DNA from: Themeda triandra | Taxonomy: Eukaryota > Streptophyta > Magnoliopsida > Poales > Poaceae | Assembly: GCA_018135685.1 (NCBI GenBank) | Contig: JAENPR010000348.1 | Span: forward strand, 62,001 to 126,000 | Length of the DNA stretch: 64,000 bases | Direction of reading: 5' to 3' | Part shown: positions 19,747 to 31,900 of the stretch, one piece after another | Numbering within the stretch: the first letter of the stretch is position 1 | Layout of the letters: each line of letters starts with the position of its first letter | Position numbers and translations under genes: made by a program | Notes under the pieces: generated by a model | What the model saw: the letters and a program-made list of their open reading frames with translations, nothing else | What the model was told of the DNA's origin: nothing | Database searches by the model: none

Positions 19747-22700
19747 TCAAGCGATGGAAAGGGATTTCTTCTTGGTGTCCACGACCCTCACCACCAGGGG
19801 GCTCCTCACGCGGTGCCTGCCGGGTCCGTCCGACCACAGCAGCCGCCCGAACACGTACTCGCCCGGCAGGAAGAGCCCTTTCCTGGCCCTGAACGTGACG
19901 GTGAACTGCTTCTCCTCCCCGGGAGCGGCGAACACGAGCCGCCGCGGCCGCACGTCCACCGCCACGCCACGCGGCGCGTGGACCCTCGCGTCGTACACGG
20001 CGGCGCCGTGGCCGCCGACGTTCCTCACCCTCCTCGTGACGGTGTGCGCGGCGCCGGTGTGGGACAGGTGCGGCACCGCGACCGACGGGTAGTTGAAGTC
20101 CTCCGGCTTCGGCGCCCGGGCCGGGCAGGCGTGCGCCGCCACGTGTCCGTCGCCGGCCATGAACGTGGCGATCACCGAGGAGTTGTAGCCCAGCGCGCAG
20201 AGGAAGCCCAAGTAGTCCGTGGCGTCGGCGTCATAGACGAGGCCCGGGTCCGCCGCGCGGTTGGGCTGCACGTGCCCCGCGCCGTAGCCGAACGGCGTCG
20301 CGCCGAGGAAGGACGAGTTGCTCATCGGCTTCCTCATGTTGTCCCGCACCCTAGCTGGCAAGACATGAAGCAACGATTTAGGAGGGAGTTTGTACATGGC
20401 AATGACGCAATGTGCAGTGTTCTTGCACTGTTGCCGTACATACCGGTTGTCATGACCGCCGACTTGATGGCGGCAGGGCTCCACTCAGGGTGGAGGGCCT
20501 TGATGAGTCCGGCGATGCCGGCGACGTGCGGGCACGACATGGACGTGCCGGACTCGGCGTTGAAGAGGACGCGGCGGTCGTCGAAGGCGAGCCCGGTCGG
20601 CCCCGCCTGCCCGGTGAACGCCGCCAGGATGCTGACCCCCGGCGCGGTGATGTCAGGCTGCAGGCAAGCCAGAAACACATGCCGGTACAGTTTAGGATCG
20701 GAGGGAAGTGCAGCGCTTTTTTTGAAAGATTGGAAGTGCAGCGCTTGGCATTTGATCACTCGGAAAACAACGTTTGTACCATTCCTTAAAAAAAACAATG
20801 TTTATACCTTGAGGATCTGAGGCGTGACGGTGTTGGGCCCTTGCGACGAGAAGGCGGCCATGAACGGCGCCGGCTTCGTGTCCAGCGCGGTGTACGGGAC
20901 GGTGATGTAGCCGGATGCCGACCTGCACGACAGGATGGGAGTTCACACGTTAGGCCAAAATGGGCAAGTGGACCATCGAAAAGGGCCTCAGGCATCAGGC
21001 CGAAATGAATAAATGGGCCATTTATTAATAAAAAATGAAAAAGGGTCTCGGGTTTTATGCCGAAATGTACAAATGGATCATCAATTAAAAAAAAAGAAAA
21101 GGGAAAAAAATCCAAAACGAGACCAAATATAAAAATAAATTTGGCCCATGCAGGTCTCGAACCTGCGACCTTCGCGTTATTAGCACGACGCTCTAACCAA
21201 CTGAGCTAATAGGCCAGTTGGGTTAGCTTTCAAATAAAATCTACATGAACAAACCTTTTAGATTTCAGGTAGGCCAAAAGCTTGACTCCATCAGCGTAGC
21301 TAATGTGCGTGGCAGGGAGAACGTGTGCGTCGGCGATGATCTCGTTCCCGCTAGCCTCATCGTTCGCCAGTACCATACCAGCTCCGCCAGCCCGGTGAAC
21401 GGCCTCGCCTTTCTCCACTCGTGCGTTCTTCCCACGGGTGCACACGACGATCTTCCCTTTCACCTTCGCCTTGTCCAGTGATCCCTTGATACACAATTTC
21501 CTGCAGAAAAGATAGGTGCATTTTCAGATGATCTCAATTCAGCCATCATAAAGCAGTTTCAGTCTAGAGGCGCTCATGCATGCTTACGCTTGCGTTACTG
21601 TTGCTTTGGCTGCCTTTGCCTCTTCCGAGCTGATCAGCTGGTAGTGCTTGTTGCCAGCAAGGCGCGTCGGCGAGAGACTTTGTCCCTGCCAAAAAAAGTT
21701 TGCATTTTTGTCAGATACTAGTAAGTCTTGGAGCAATACAAAGTCTCAAAGATGAATTGATCTACTGATAAACTACTAGCTTTTACTGACTTTGATCCGC
21801 TTGTTGTTGTCGAGGACGAGGTACGCGGGGAACTCCCGGTCCATGGTGCTGGCGCCGACGGTGAGCAGCCACGGCGCGGTGTTGGACACGGTGCCTGCTC
21901 CGGGTCCCGAGTTCCCCGCCGAGCACACCACGGTGACGCCGTGCCTTGCCGCGTGGAACGACCCGATGGCCACGCCGTCGCGGAAGTAGTCGGTGGGGGA
22001 TCCTCCGAGGGACACGGAGAGCACGTGCACGCCGTCGTGGATGGCGGCGTCGAACGCGGCGATGATGTCGGCGTCGAAGCACTCGCTGCCGTTGACGGGG
22101 CGCCAGCACACCTTGTACGCCGCGGCGTGCGCGCGGGGCGCGCCGCCCTTGGCCGTGCCGTTGCCGTACCCGAAGAGGTTGGCGCCCGCACGGGCGCCCC
22201 CGCCGCCGTGGACAGCGTGTGCGTGCCGTGCCCGTCCGTGTCCCGCGTGCTTGCCGGGCTCGCCTGCTGCTGCTGCTGCGAACCCACCGTCGCCAGGTAC
22301 CCCTTGTTGAAGAACCGCGCGCCGATCAGCTTCCTGCTGGCGGGAAGACGACGTCAATTAAACAAGCACGGCAGTGGATTCTTGTGTCTCAGAATGCGAA
22401 CGAAGACTAGTCGCCAAGCATGAAAAACAACGGTGATTAAGGCTAATGGCCGTGTCAGCGTCTCAGAAATGTCGACTTTGCTGCGCTTATGATTCGTGAA
22501 GGAGACAAAAGATTTTGGAGTAGGAGTAGAGCAGAGCAGAGCGATAAGAATGGATGGTCCACTGATGCAGAAACGCAGAGCTCTGAGGTGTTCGTTCTCT
22601 CATGACCGACCTCAGTTCATCAGGTTTTGGCAGACAATGCACTAAGATTGTCGAGCTAGCTGCTGCTGCACCACATAATAATCAGAAAACAGGCGCTGCT

Positions 22701-25700
22701 TCTGCAGTAATGGACCTGCATCGGCTAGTATACGTCCTAATCTGTGCACATTTTGGAGGCTTAGTGCGTGGATTATCCCGTCCTTTTGGAGCTTTTCCGA
22801 AGATAACTGGCCATGGTGTCCGCTTGCGGCTTGTCGACACCTGAAACAGTGGGCTATGCGCGCCGTGCAGCACGGCAGCACGCCAGCACCGAACCGCTCA
22901 CTCAAACTAGACGCACAGGACAAGGTGGATTTGGCACGAAGCGAGGACGGACGGGCCCAGAGAGTAAAGGGTGATCGGATCATCCAGTCATGTAATCATG
23001 GGAAAGCGCACGGCAAAGAGGTCGAAATCTTTGTAGGGTTGGATGGACCGTTGGAGCTTTGGAGTTGGAGGGCAGATTGGGCCCTAATGTTTGCAGAATT
23101 ATTATGACAACAATCTGTAGTGGCAACAGCGAAAGGGCATCTGCGTGATCGGACCAGCCAGCCAGCTGCCCAACTCTGCCTGCGTGCACTCACATGCGTG
23201 ACTCGCAGGAGCGGCACTGTGCCACAACAAGGTGCACAGTAACAACCGGAAAGGAATTAGAATCGAGGTCCATGGGATTTTGTATGGGAGGTACTTCACT
23301 TTATGTGATTGCGCTGCACTCAATCTGGGCCGTTAGAGATCTTGTCCTGCGTCACACTTTCTCTGGATTTCTCCATTAGTTTGAATGGCATAAACCCCGC
23401 CTAAACCCTTGCCATCGACATCATCCACCAGCTAACGGTCCTCTCCTCTCCACCTATTGCTCGCCTCCTCCATCAGGCGCAACTTCCTACTGACTTCTGA
23501 CAGATGTTCTAAGCCCACAGAACACGTTGGAGATCTAGAAAAAACCCTTGCCAAACATTGTTGTTTTTAGTGAACTAAGCAAGAGGATGCGCAACCAGCT
23601 GTTGTCTCATTTCCAGATTTTTTTATTCGACTGACACATTTTGTTATAAATGGCAGAGTAACATGCGCCAATGGTTCAAAATATTACGTGGTCCACATGT
23701 ACACATGTACACTAGGGCGTCGCAATTCGCACTTGCTTTTGATGGGTCGTATACAACAAAGTGACATTGGTAAACCTACTATAGGAGTTGAATAGAGCAG
23801 TTGGCAGATCGAAAGCCTAAACAATGTCTCTGAAACCGACGCGGCTGTTCTGTCGTCTATTGTTAGTTTACGCTCTACGACGTCGTGCCCTACCAAACTC
23901 GGACAAACACGAGTCAAAGACAGAGACACTGTCATTGCCAATGCCACGCCGCGCACGGGTTAAAGAAACACGATGAGCACAGGAGCAGCAACCCCCAGAA
24001 CCAGAAGGGATAATGGCGCGGCTGTTTTTTTACTTCTCTGGCCGGGTAGCAGGTAGTAACCACGACGGTGCCAACCAAGGCACGCAGGTTAATGAAGCGC
24101 ACGGCGGCCGAGACCCGAGGCAGCACCACGGCTCCACGCCATGGATGGGGTGCGAGCAAAGCAATGGGAGCGGGGAGGAAGGAGACAGACCTGTTGCAGC
24201 GAACCTGCGCGTCGTCAGAGGCCTGCTGGTCCTGGCAGATTCCCCACCAGCCGGGCGGCGCCGGGCCCATGCCGTCGTCCCTGAAGCTGCCGGCCTCCGG
24301 CCACACCCCTGCACAAGACCACGAGCCGTTGCTTAATCAATCATCTCGTCGCACTCGATCGCACGCGGGCATGGCCCCGAGAATACTGTAATCCCCGGAG
24401 GCCGGAGCCCGCGCACGGGCCACGGGGCACGGCAGTCGGCGGCAGCTGGGGAGGGAGCAGCCCAGCCGCAGCCGGGGGATCGGACTTGACTCCACATGCG
24501 GGATTCCCTGCCGGCTGCCGCCCCGCCAGCCACCGTCGTGCATGCCCGTGGCTGGCGCGGTGGCGCCCCTAGGGACTGAGGGACGTACGGCTCTGTGCGC
24601 CTCTGGGCTCTGGCTGCGGCAGCCGCGGCCGTGGTCCGTGGCAAAAGCACTTTCCATGCTTTGTAGACCGACCATCTCTGTCTGCTTTCATGAGCTCAGC
24701 CACGTACATGTACTAGTATCCCTTTTGTACGTCGCTACTCACGAGTATACGTACACATTTCTTCTCATCTCACATCATCACGAAAGTACCGTAGCATTGC
24801 ATTGCCCTGTAAAGTATCGGTTCTGCAAAACGCTAATTCATGACTAGGCCTAGCTTATTCGTTGGAGCTTCAGCCTCCTCTAGCTCTGTTCTAGTACTTC
24901 TCTGTACTAGCTCTAGCTCATAGTACACTCTGTACCAACGAGCAACACTGCCACAGGTACGTTTGGTTTCTTGTTGCTCCTACTTCGTGATACAGTCCTA
25001 GTGCCTGTCCTGACTCCTACCTTAAAATCCAAGCAGCTCACGATCGCTTGAGCTCCACACACGCAGCAGCTCCTCCGAGCCCGAGAAGCCACGACTCCCC
25101 CAGAAAAAAACAGACGAAAAGCCGTGAAAGCCGCGGCGGGCAGCGGACGCTGGCAGCCGTTCCCACGGGAGCGGAACGGAAGGCTCCAATCGCTCTGCGT
25201 GCGGCGTGCAGCGCCCTCCGCTCCGCTCCACCGGCACACAAACAAAACTCATCGCGAAGCGCAAGCAAGCCCCCTGAAACAGCGTCTGCGTCTGCCCAGA
25301 TTCTGATTGCACCCGCTGCCGTGCCGGTGCCGCCTCTGCGCGCGCCTCACAAGCCAACAGAAGCATGGCAAATTGGCAGTCGCCGCATGCACGCAGCTGC
25401 TGCAGTGTACTCCTCCGGCCGGCTTACATACACGGGCTGGCCTTGTGTGATGTGTCCATGAGCTGGCGGCTGGCGCAGCAGGATGTGGACTGGTGTTTTG
25501 GCTAGCTAGGATTGTAGTGTGACACACATTGATCTGTCTTAAGCGTGAAGGTGAAGCGAAGATTGTTTGGAAGTGTATGTTCTAGTACTAATCTCAAGTA
25601 GTACTATTAGTTCAGTGGCTCTAATCTCCAACATCTCGTGGAAAATGTGAAGAGACCGTAGAAAATGAAGAGGTGAGCGATGTTAATTACCGGTGTCGAG

Positions 25701-26399
25701 ATTGCCGATGACGACGCCTTCGCCGAACTTCGCCTTGGCCCAGATGGAGCCAGGCCTCACCCGGCCACTCTCCTTCTCCATCCCGAGGAACTCCCAAGAC
25801 CTCGTCGTGTGCAGCGGGTGGCCTCGGTTTGGGAACACCGAGACGACGCGCGGATGCTCTGCCATATCGTCGTCACGGAACAAGTGTAACATCCATCAGA
25901 GAGCGACAGAGCTAGCTAGAGTCGACGGCGACGGCCGGAGAAGAGATAACGTACTCGAGAGCTCCGCCGCCTCGTCCTCGTCCAGCGTGGCTGCGAAGCC
26001 GTTGATGTAGCGGGTGTAGGAGTAGAAGATGGCGTCCCTGGCCTTGGCCTCGCTGATGCGCAGGACGGAGCCCAGGAGCGCGTAGTGCGAGCTCCGGGCG
26101 CGCTCCCGGCAGGACGCCAGCGCCGCGCCCGCCCGCCCATGCGAGTGCCCGCCGAGGTAGACGACGTACGACTGCGAGAGATCGAGCGAAGAGCAGCCAG
26201 CTTTCCCGTCAGCAAAAGAGAAAACAGTAGTGATGACAACCGAAAGAGGGCGAGCAGGGAGTCAAAGCTCCAGAAAACCAGAACAGTGAGTTACTCTACT
26301 CGCCTTTTTGGCCGCTGAGGCCGGTTGCTGCTGCTGCAGAGCGCAGGTGATCAGTAGCGCGATAGAGAGAATCGCACGTCGACTTGGAGCGCGCATCAT
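19747..26399 (-). CDS. SBT5-type secreted subtilase, ten exons, one-base deletion in exon 5
   Basis: A serine peptidase (S8A, plant SBT5.3/5.4-like), predicted to be exported to the cell wall. Exons on the minus strand: 26304-26399, 25955-26171, 25691-25858, 24191-24308, 21791-22333, 21588-21685, 21255-21500, 20808-20922, 20444-20657, 19747-20354; all splice phases agree. Order of parts: signal peptide (about residues 1-29), I9 prodomain starting SYVVYLGGHSHG, catalytic Asp159 (NLDTG), His235 (DGHGTHT), oxyanion Asn (SAGNSGPG), PA-domain insertion (exons 6-7), catalytic Ser573 (GTSMSCPH) and an Fn3-like C-terminal domain. Counting the missing base, the length would be 807 residues, normal for the family. 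Exon 5 lacks one base near 22183-22190, within a G/C run, so as written translation shifts before the oxyanion Asn. This may be a real null allele or a sequencing slip. Exon 1 ends in a GC donor. Introns 3 and 4 are large (1.4 and 1.9 kb); intron 7 hosts a tRNA gene. Confidence 0.9.
21142..21215 (-). tRNA. tRNA-Ile, anticodon AAU
   Basis: A 74-nt gene on the minus strand folds into a full cloverleaf: acceptor GGCCTAT/ATGGGCC with one G-U pair, D arm GCTC/GAGC, anticodon loop CTAATAA (anticodon AAT), T arm with GGTTCGAGACC, and discriminator A. Box A (TAGCTCAGTTGG) and box B are intact. A T5 terminator follows six bases after the 3' end (21131-21135). It lies in intron 7 of the subtilase on the same strand. 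No intron of its own. Confidence 0.95.
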
Positions 26400-26533
26400 C
26401 GATCTCCTTGTGATGAACTGATGATGCTTGGCTTGGACTAACCAGCAGCTGGTTATTGCTGGGAGAGTGGACTGATGGAGTGAGGAGCTGCGAGGCTGGT
26501 GCAGAGTGGATGTTCTTGCTTCTGTCCACTGTT

Positions 26534-26542
26534 GGTTTTATA
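26534..26542 (-). promoter_or_regulatory. TATA box of the subtilase gene
   Basis: On the minus strand CCTATAAAAC lies about 135 bases upstream of the ATG at 26399, a standard spacing. The leader between is moderately GC-rich with no upstream intron needed. Confidence 0.65.
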
Positions 26543-26544
26543 GG

Positions 26545-27228
26545 CAGCTCCATCCAAGGATGGATTGGCATGGCATGGCATTTGGCATGGGAGTGGGTCT
26601 TGTCCTAACAAAAAGTAGTGGAGCTTTCTGTTTCCCGAAAAGCCCCTTTTGGGGTGAGCAAAGCGGCGTGCCTTTCAGTTATCCCACCACCCCCTGGGCA
26701 GAGATTATATACGCGGATTTAAAGGAAACCTTTGCGGAGATCTTCAGCTGGAGAGGTGATGGTGTCGTCGAACTCGTGCAAAACACTGCTAGGGCCACTG
26801 GCTTTTCTGAGAATTGATGGGTAGGTTTGTCTCTGTATCTACTGCAGAGATATTTTGTTTGTGTGGACTGACGGAGCTTGTTGTGGCTTATTGTTCCAAT
26901 CTCGAATGATGACTGCGCATTATCAGGTGATGAAACATGTGAGGAGAAACAACGCGGGAGAGGGAAGGGCGTTTTGGGTATTCACGAGTCACCTTTTTTA
27001 GTGGAATTCACGAGTCGGCAAAGAGCAGAGGGCAAAGCTGGTGGACTGGGCCGGCTGGCTTGCGTGGCCTGTGGGGCCCCAAAACTTTGCTTGGTCTCGT
27101 CAACGGAAGTCGCCGCCAAGGTGATTCACACCGAGTCACCGAGTGATGATAGCAAATTGATTCTTTTTGTTAGGTTAGATTCCGAATATTTTTGGTCGCA
27201 TAGTGAGGATCAAAATCACTCCACCTGC
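26545..27228. other. Upstream region of subtilase, no gene seen
   Basis: Holds the distal promoter of the subtilase. Plus-strand open frames (26506-26817, 26878-27240) have no recognisable protein features and I treat them as chance. Confidence 0.5.
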
Positions 27229-27504
27229 GGCCTTGTTTAGTTCCCAATTCTGGGAGCCCAAAGTTGGGAGCTTTGACACTGTAGAGCACTATAGCACACT
27301 ATAGCAATTTCGTTTGTATTTGTGAAATATTGTCCAAATTTTGATTAATTGGATTTAAAAGATTCGTCTCACGAAGTACAACAAAATTGTGCAATTAGTT
27401 TTTAATTTCACCTACGTTTATCTCCATGACAAATCGTGTCGACATTTTAATGTGACGGAGAATCTTCTTTTTGCATAGTGGAATTTGGGAAAAAATTCTA
27501 GGCC
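27229..27504. mobile_element. MITE-like element (GGCCTTGTTTAG family), 276 bp
   Basis: It begins GGCCTTGTTTAGTTCC and contains TTCGTTTGTATTTGTG, AAAAGATTCGTCTC and TGTGACGGAGAATC, the core of a very common grass miniature element. The right end (TTCTAGGCC) is a degraded inverted copy of the left. It has no coding capacity. I cannot assign the superfamily safely. No clean target duplication is seen at its immediate edges. Confidence 0.65.
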
Positions 27505-27599
27505 ACGTCACAGTAAATTACTGACAATTTGCCACCTTTTATATTTTTTGGTCGCGTAGTGCAGGAACATCGAAGCAGCCCCTTGAAAATTCTATGGCG

Positions 27600-28115
27600 T
27601 CGCACTAAACTTTTGACCGAAAATCACATAGGCTTGTAAGGTCAAGTAAGGGCCTGCACCTCCGTGCTCTGAACGAAGTCGAGCTGATCTGATCCAACCC
27701 CACTTGGCCACAGTGTCGACTGTTGCGCGCCTCTGCGCCCCCCCACAACGATGTCCGGATGTAGCCGTAGTTGCCGTTGATCGGCCCCAGCACGAACGCC
27801 GTGTACCCCCGCCATGGATCGCCGAGTGCGCCGGCGCGATGTGTGGCCAGCGCTGCGGCGCATGAGCTTCACGAGCCCCACGACGTTGGCCGCTCTCAGC
27901 CTCCCCGTGCGCCGCGACGATGGCGCAGCTTCCTCCGCCGTGTGGAACCCGAAGGAGCGGTCGATGATGACCCAATGTCGCTGTCCACCGTCTTCGGACG
28001 CCCGCGACGGCCACGGGGAGGCCGCGCCGCCGGACCTCCTCGAAGATCTTCACCAGGCCGCGCATCGTGCCTTCGCCGCCGATGGCGTGCACCTGATCAC
28101 CATAGCTGCATCCGT
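27600..28115 (-). pseudogene. ATP-dependent 6-phosphofructokinase fragment, frameshifted and internally deleted
   Basis: The minus strand reads IGGEGTMRGLVKIFEEVRRRGL and VAVAGV, then in other frames KTVDSDIG, DRSFGFHTAEEA, IVAAHGEAES, GLVKLM(R)RSAGH, and finally TAFVLGPINGNYGYI and KWGWIRS. In this order these match the substrate and nucleotide regions of plant PFK, which phosphorylates fructose-6-phosphate in glycolysis. At least three single-base shifts break the frame. About 180 residues between the GRSAGH and YTAF segments are absent, and the N-terminus is gone. No intron interrupts the fragment. It is dead; a functional copy should exist elsewhere in the genome. Confidence 0.8.
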
Positions 28116-28635
28116 CCCACCGTTCACTGTTTCCGTATTGCGTATGCGTGCTTTTGCTAAGCTCCTCCGTGAACTCTGGAGGCCGGATGCCGAACCATCA
28201 GATGTAAACCTGCATTCAACATGTCATTCACCAGCATGTAAACCGACAGCTGTCTTTTTTTTTTTCAATTCTTTGCATTTAGAATATGATTTATTTCTTG
28301 CCTTGGACTTTCAACACATGGCATGTTTACATTTTGAATTTGCATTCGATTTGTACATCAATATGAGCATCAGGTTTACATATTTCGTTCTGCGTATAGA
28401 AAAAGGATAACCCATATTGGGCCGGCCTCACTTGTGATCTCCTTTCTTTGGAGCATGAGCAGCAGCACGGGCCACGGGGTGTATGGTTACATCTACACTG
28501 ATTTCTAGCACAAAATGCATGTCTGGAGAGGCCAAGTTCCTCTACCCGATCGATCCTCCTCGCAGATACACATAGAAGTCCGAAGTCCCAAAGTTCTGGT
28601 GACTAACCTTCACTGACAACCTACGCGATCATCTT
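28116..28635. other. Spacer, no gene seen
   Basis: Mixed-composition sequence with a T10 run near 28255. Plus-strand frames overlapping the PFK remnant have no recognisable features. Confidence 0.5.
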
Positions 28636-28995
28636 GTTCAACCGCTCCTCTGAACGGATTCCCTGTTGCATTGTTCCAAGAAGGCAGAAGAATAGCTCAA
28701 GCCGGCTGCTCCAGGCATCACAGCTTTCCTCTGCACTTCAGGCTCCCCCTGCAGACACCTTCCGTGCCTCTGAACAGAATCCCGGTGTTGTTGTTCCAAC
28801 AAGGCAGAAAAATAGCTCAAGCCGGCTGCTCCAGGCATCACAGGTTTCCTCTGCACTTCAGACTCGCTCTGCAGACACATTTGGGGTCTTTGAACAGAAC
28901 CCCGGTGTTGTTGTTCCAAGAAGGCAGAAGAATAGCTCAAGCCAGCTGCTCCAGGCCTCATACCTCTCCTGAGCACTTCACGCTCCCTCTGCAGA
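28636..28995. repeat. Tandem repeat, 120-bp unit, about three copies
   Basis: TGAACRGAWTCCC recurs at 28651, 28771 and 28891, a period of exactly 120 bp, and a partial fourth copy runs into 29000. Copies differ by only a few bases. It overlaps the last codons of the methyltransferase gene (stop at 28958) and its 3' UTR. Because 120 is a multiple of three, both strands show three-fold repeating ORFs. Confidence 0.9.
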
Positions 28996-31900
28996 CATCT
29001 TTGGTGTTCGAAGTAAGAAAGACATCATGTCCTGGCAGACCAGCGATACTTCCCTGTTGATACCAAGGCTGCTTTAAGTGTGCAAGGAGATTGGGAAATG
29101 TGGTTCCGTAGATTGGTAGAGGAATGCCTCCTGGAGCAGACAACACATTTGACGATGGCCCTGGGATGCAGAAGCTTGGCTGTTGATGTGCATGTCCTGG
29201 CAGACCAGCCATACTTCCCTGCTGATACCAAGGCTGCTTCAAGAGTGCAAGGAGATTGGCATTTCTGCAGATTGGCAGAGGAATGCCGCTTGGAGCAGAC
29301 ATTTCATTCAGTGATGGCCCCGGGATGCTGAAGTTCGGCAGTTGATGTAAAGGGGCCCTCCCAATGCCATCCAAGTTTAGTGGAAGACCTGGCTGTTGTC
29401 TTTGAGCAACTATGTAAGGCTGCAGTGGTATCGGCATAGGAACTGTGTTAGCTGGTGGAGTAAAATGTAGCCACGACCATGGTTGAACAAGTGGAAGTGA
29501 ATGAAATGGCCTAGTGTCTGTTTCCAGATTGCAAAATGGTGCATTGCTGCCCCCAAGGGATAAGGTTGAACCAGCACTGTTTCGACTCTGTTTCTTATGT
29601 TTCTTCAAGTCTCCTATTTGAAACTTGAATGTGCAAGAAGGACCAAGATTGAATGGTTGGTCACACCTTGCACCATCTCCTCTCTTTTGGTTGTAACCAG
29701 GATAGTCTGCTTTTTGGAAACTTTCCTTCGCGAACATAATAAGAGAAAACTCAGAGGCTAAGTGCTCAAGGTCCCATCTTTCGTATGGCCCTCCTGTCTT
29801 GTGTCTGACATGAATTTCCCCATAAGGCATAAGCAGGTGGCGCGCATTGCTGAAAAAATCCCTCAATAGCTTCTTGTGCAATCTAAATGTCAAGGGAAGA
29901 TGGTTAATATGGAGATAAAATACCAAAATAAGTATTAAAAATGGAACTTGTTAAATTTGAAGAAAAAAATCAGTAAGAAACCATCTGTTAAGTACTTACT
30001 TACCATAATAATTTTCCGTCACAAGTATTGACCTTGTTTAATATGTATAGATAGCAGTCAACTAAAACATTCCAACAATTACTCTAGTATAGTGTCCCTA
30101 CATAGAATTAACTAACAAAAAACTACTATAAAGTTCTGAAAAAAGGATAGAACACAAATGACTATAACACCACCAATACTGTTCATAGCTTACTATTCTT
30201 GCATCAGAGGTTGGCACATGGGAAGTTTTTTTTGTATCATAAGATCTGAGGTAAACTGTTCTGTTGAGGACAGATGAGATAGAGTCATTATTCAGGTAAA
30301 ACATCTACTATATCACAGCTTTAGATAATATATAATACATAACTTACTCTTTATAGTCTCGAGTCTCCTATTCTATGCAAGAGTGCAGTGTTTTATAAAA
30401 AAAGAAAAAAAGAAAAACAGGAGGCATATAAGGATTCATCTCAATTTCTAGAAACAATTTCAGTAGTGATCAGCAGTCGTACAAAGAAGATTCAAAAAGG
30501 AATTGGTTTCGTTGATGACCAGTCCATGCTACTTTCATTGGCATATAGGTTTTATTAACAAAAGGCATTTTTTTAGATAATGTTATAAACCAAAAGGCAT
30601 AACTCCACCGCAGTCAGTTCAAGATTTCAGAAATTCACTAAGACAAAAGAAAAAGGAATTGAAAGACTAAGACAAACCTTTGTACATTGAGACTAGAAAC
30701 AACTGTCATTCCAGGATTGAGTCCAACTTCAAATACAAAAAAAAAAAAAAAAGGTAATGAAATGGTGCACATACTTGATCATATGCATGTCGTCCTCTTT
30801 TCCTTTGAAACCAGCATGAGGAAAATTAAAGACAATCCGATCAAACCGTCTGTTCGTCAGGTCAGTGTGAAATTTCATTCTTTTCACATCAATGCCATGC
30901 AACACTGTGGTTTGCAATCTTTTCAGCTTTGTTGTATTTGACTCTGCATCGCTATATTTTCCTATCAATGCCTCTACACAAGAAGAATAGACCACAATAA
31001 ATGCAGAAAAATAGTTATGTACAGCTAAGCTGTTGCTGACCCCAGAATCACACAGATGATCAAGCTTAGGTAAGAGGTCAGGTCAATGCTAAAAAACTGA
31101 ATGAAACAAGTAGAAACATAGAAGCTATTGAAGGATATCATTTCCTAAAGAAACATACAAACAGTGGTGTTACACGAAGTTAAATTAGGACATTTTACTG
31201 GATAGCCCAAATGTTCTTTTGGCTGAATGTTAATGTTTCCCATGGTTTATCTTCATTTCTCTTTTCCAATTAGGGTAATAAAGAAATTGCTTTTGTGGGC
31301 TTACCAGTCCTTGTATTGTACTTGACATAATAAGTTGGGGACACACGTGTACTAAAGTATATATCTTGTGCCACAAGGTACAAAAGCCATATGAAAGCAA
31401 CAGATAGTTACTCCAAAGTCCAAAAAATTGAATGGATGTTTGGGCCACAAAAATCCAAAAAAAATTACACACATATAACATACTCAACCAATTTACAATC
31501 TCAGAATCTTATTATGCAAAAGGACAGAGAAACTAGAAAAATATATAAATTCCATGCTCAGTGGGTATGTTCCTTCATAACATATATTCTCTAGCCATTA
31601 GAAATCAATATATCATGCAAATTGGACTTTTTCCTCAGTTAATTTGAGTAAGATCGTTCCAAACAGAGCAGAAGCCTAATGTAGATAAATCAATAAATAC
31701 ACTGAAATAAGATTCAAGGTCACCCATAAATGCAATGTATCTACGACTTACTTCCAGATCTTACTAGCTCGTGTTGCCATGTAGCCTGGGCCGGTGCCCA
31801 ATAGCTGAAGATCAAGCACCATTCCTATGCAGTTACAGTCAACCAAAAGGGGCACATGCATGCTATTCTTAGACTCTGGTAGTTAGTTGGTTAGTTGCCC

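Noticed and set aside
19813..20820. 335-codon plus-strand ORF across the subtilase 3' exons
   Set aside because: Antisense shadow of GC-rich exons and crosses two well-supported introns.
27592..28092. 166-codon minus-strand gene
   Set aside because: Only its first third matches PFK in this frame; the rest is out of frame with the homology, so it is a pseudogene segment.
28638..28976. Three-fold repeat protein on either strand
   Set aside because: Product of the 120-bp tandem repeat. Only the last 19 bp (28958-28976) overlap the real gene frame.
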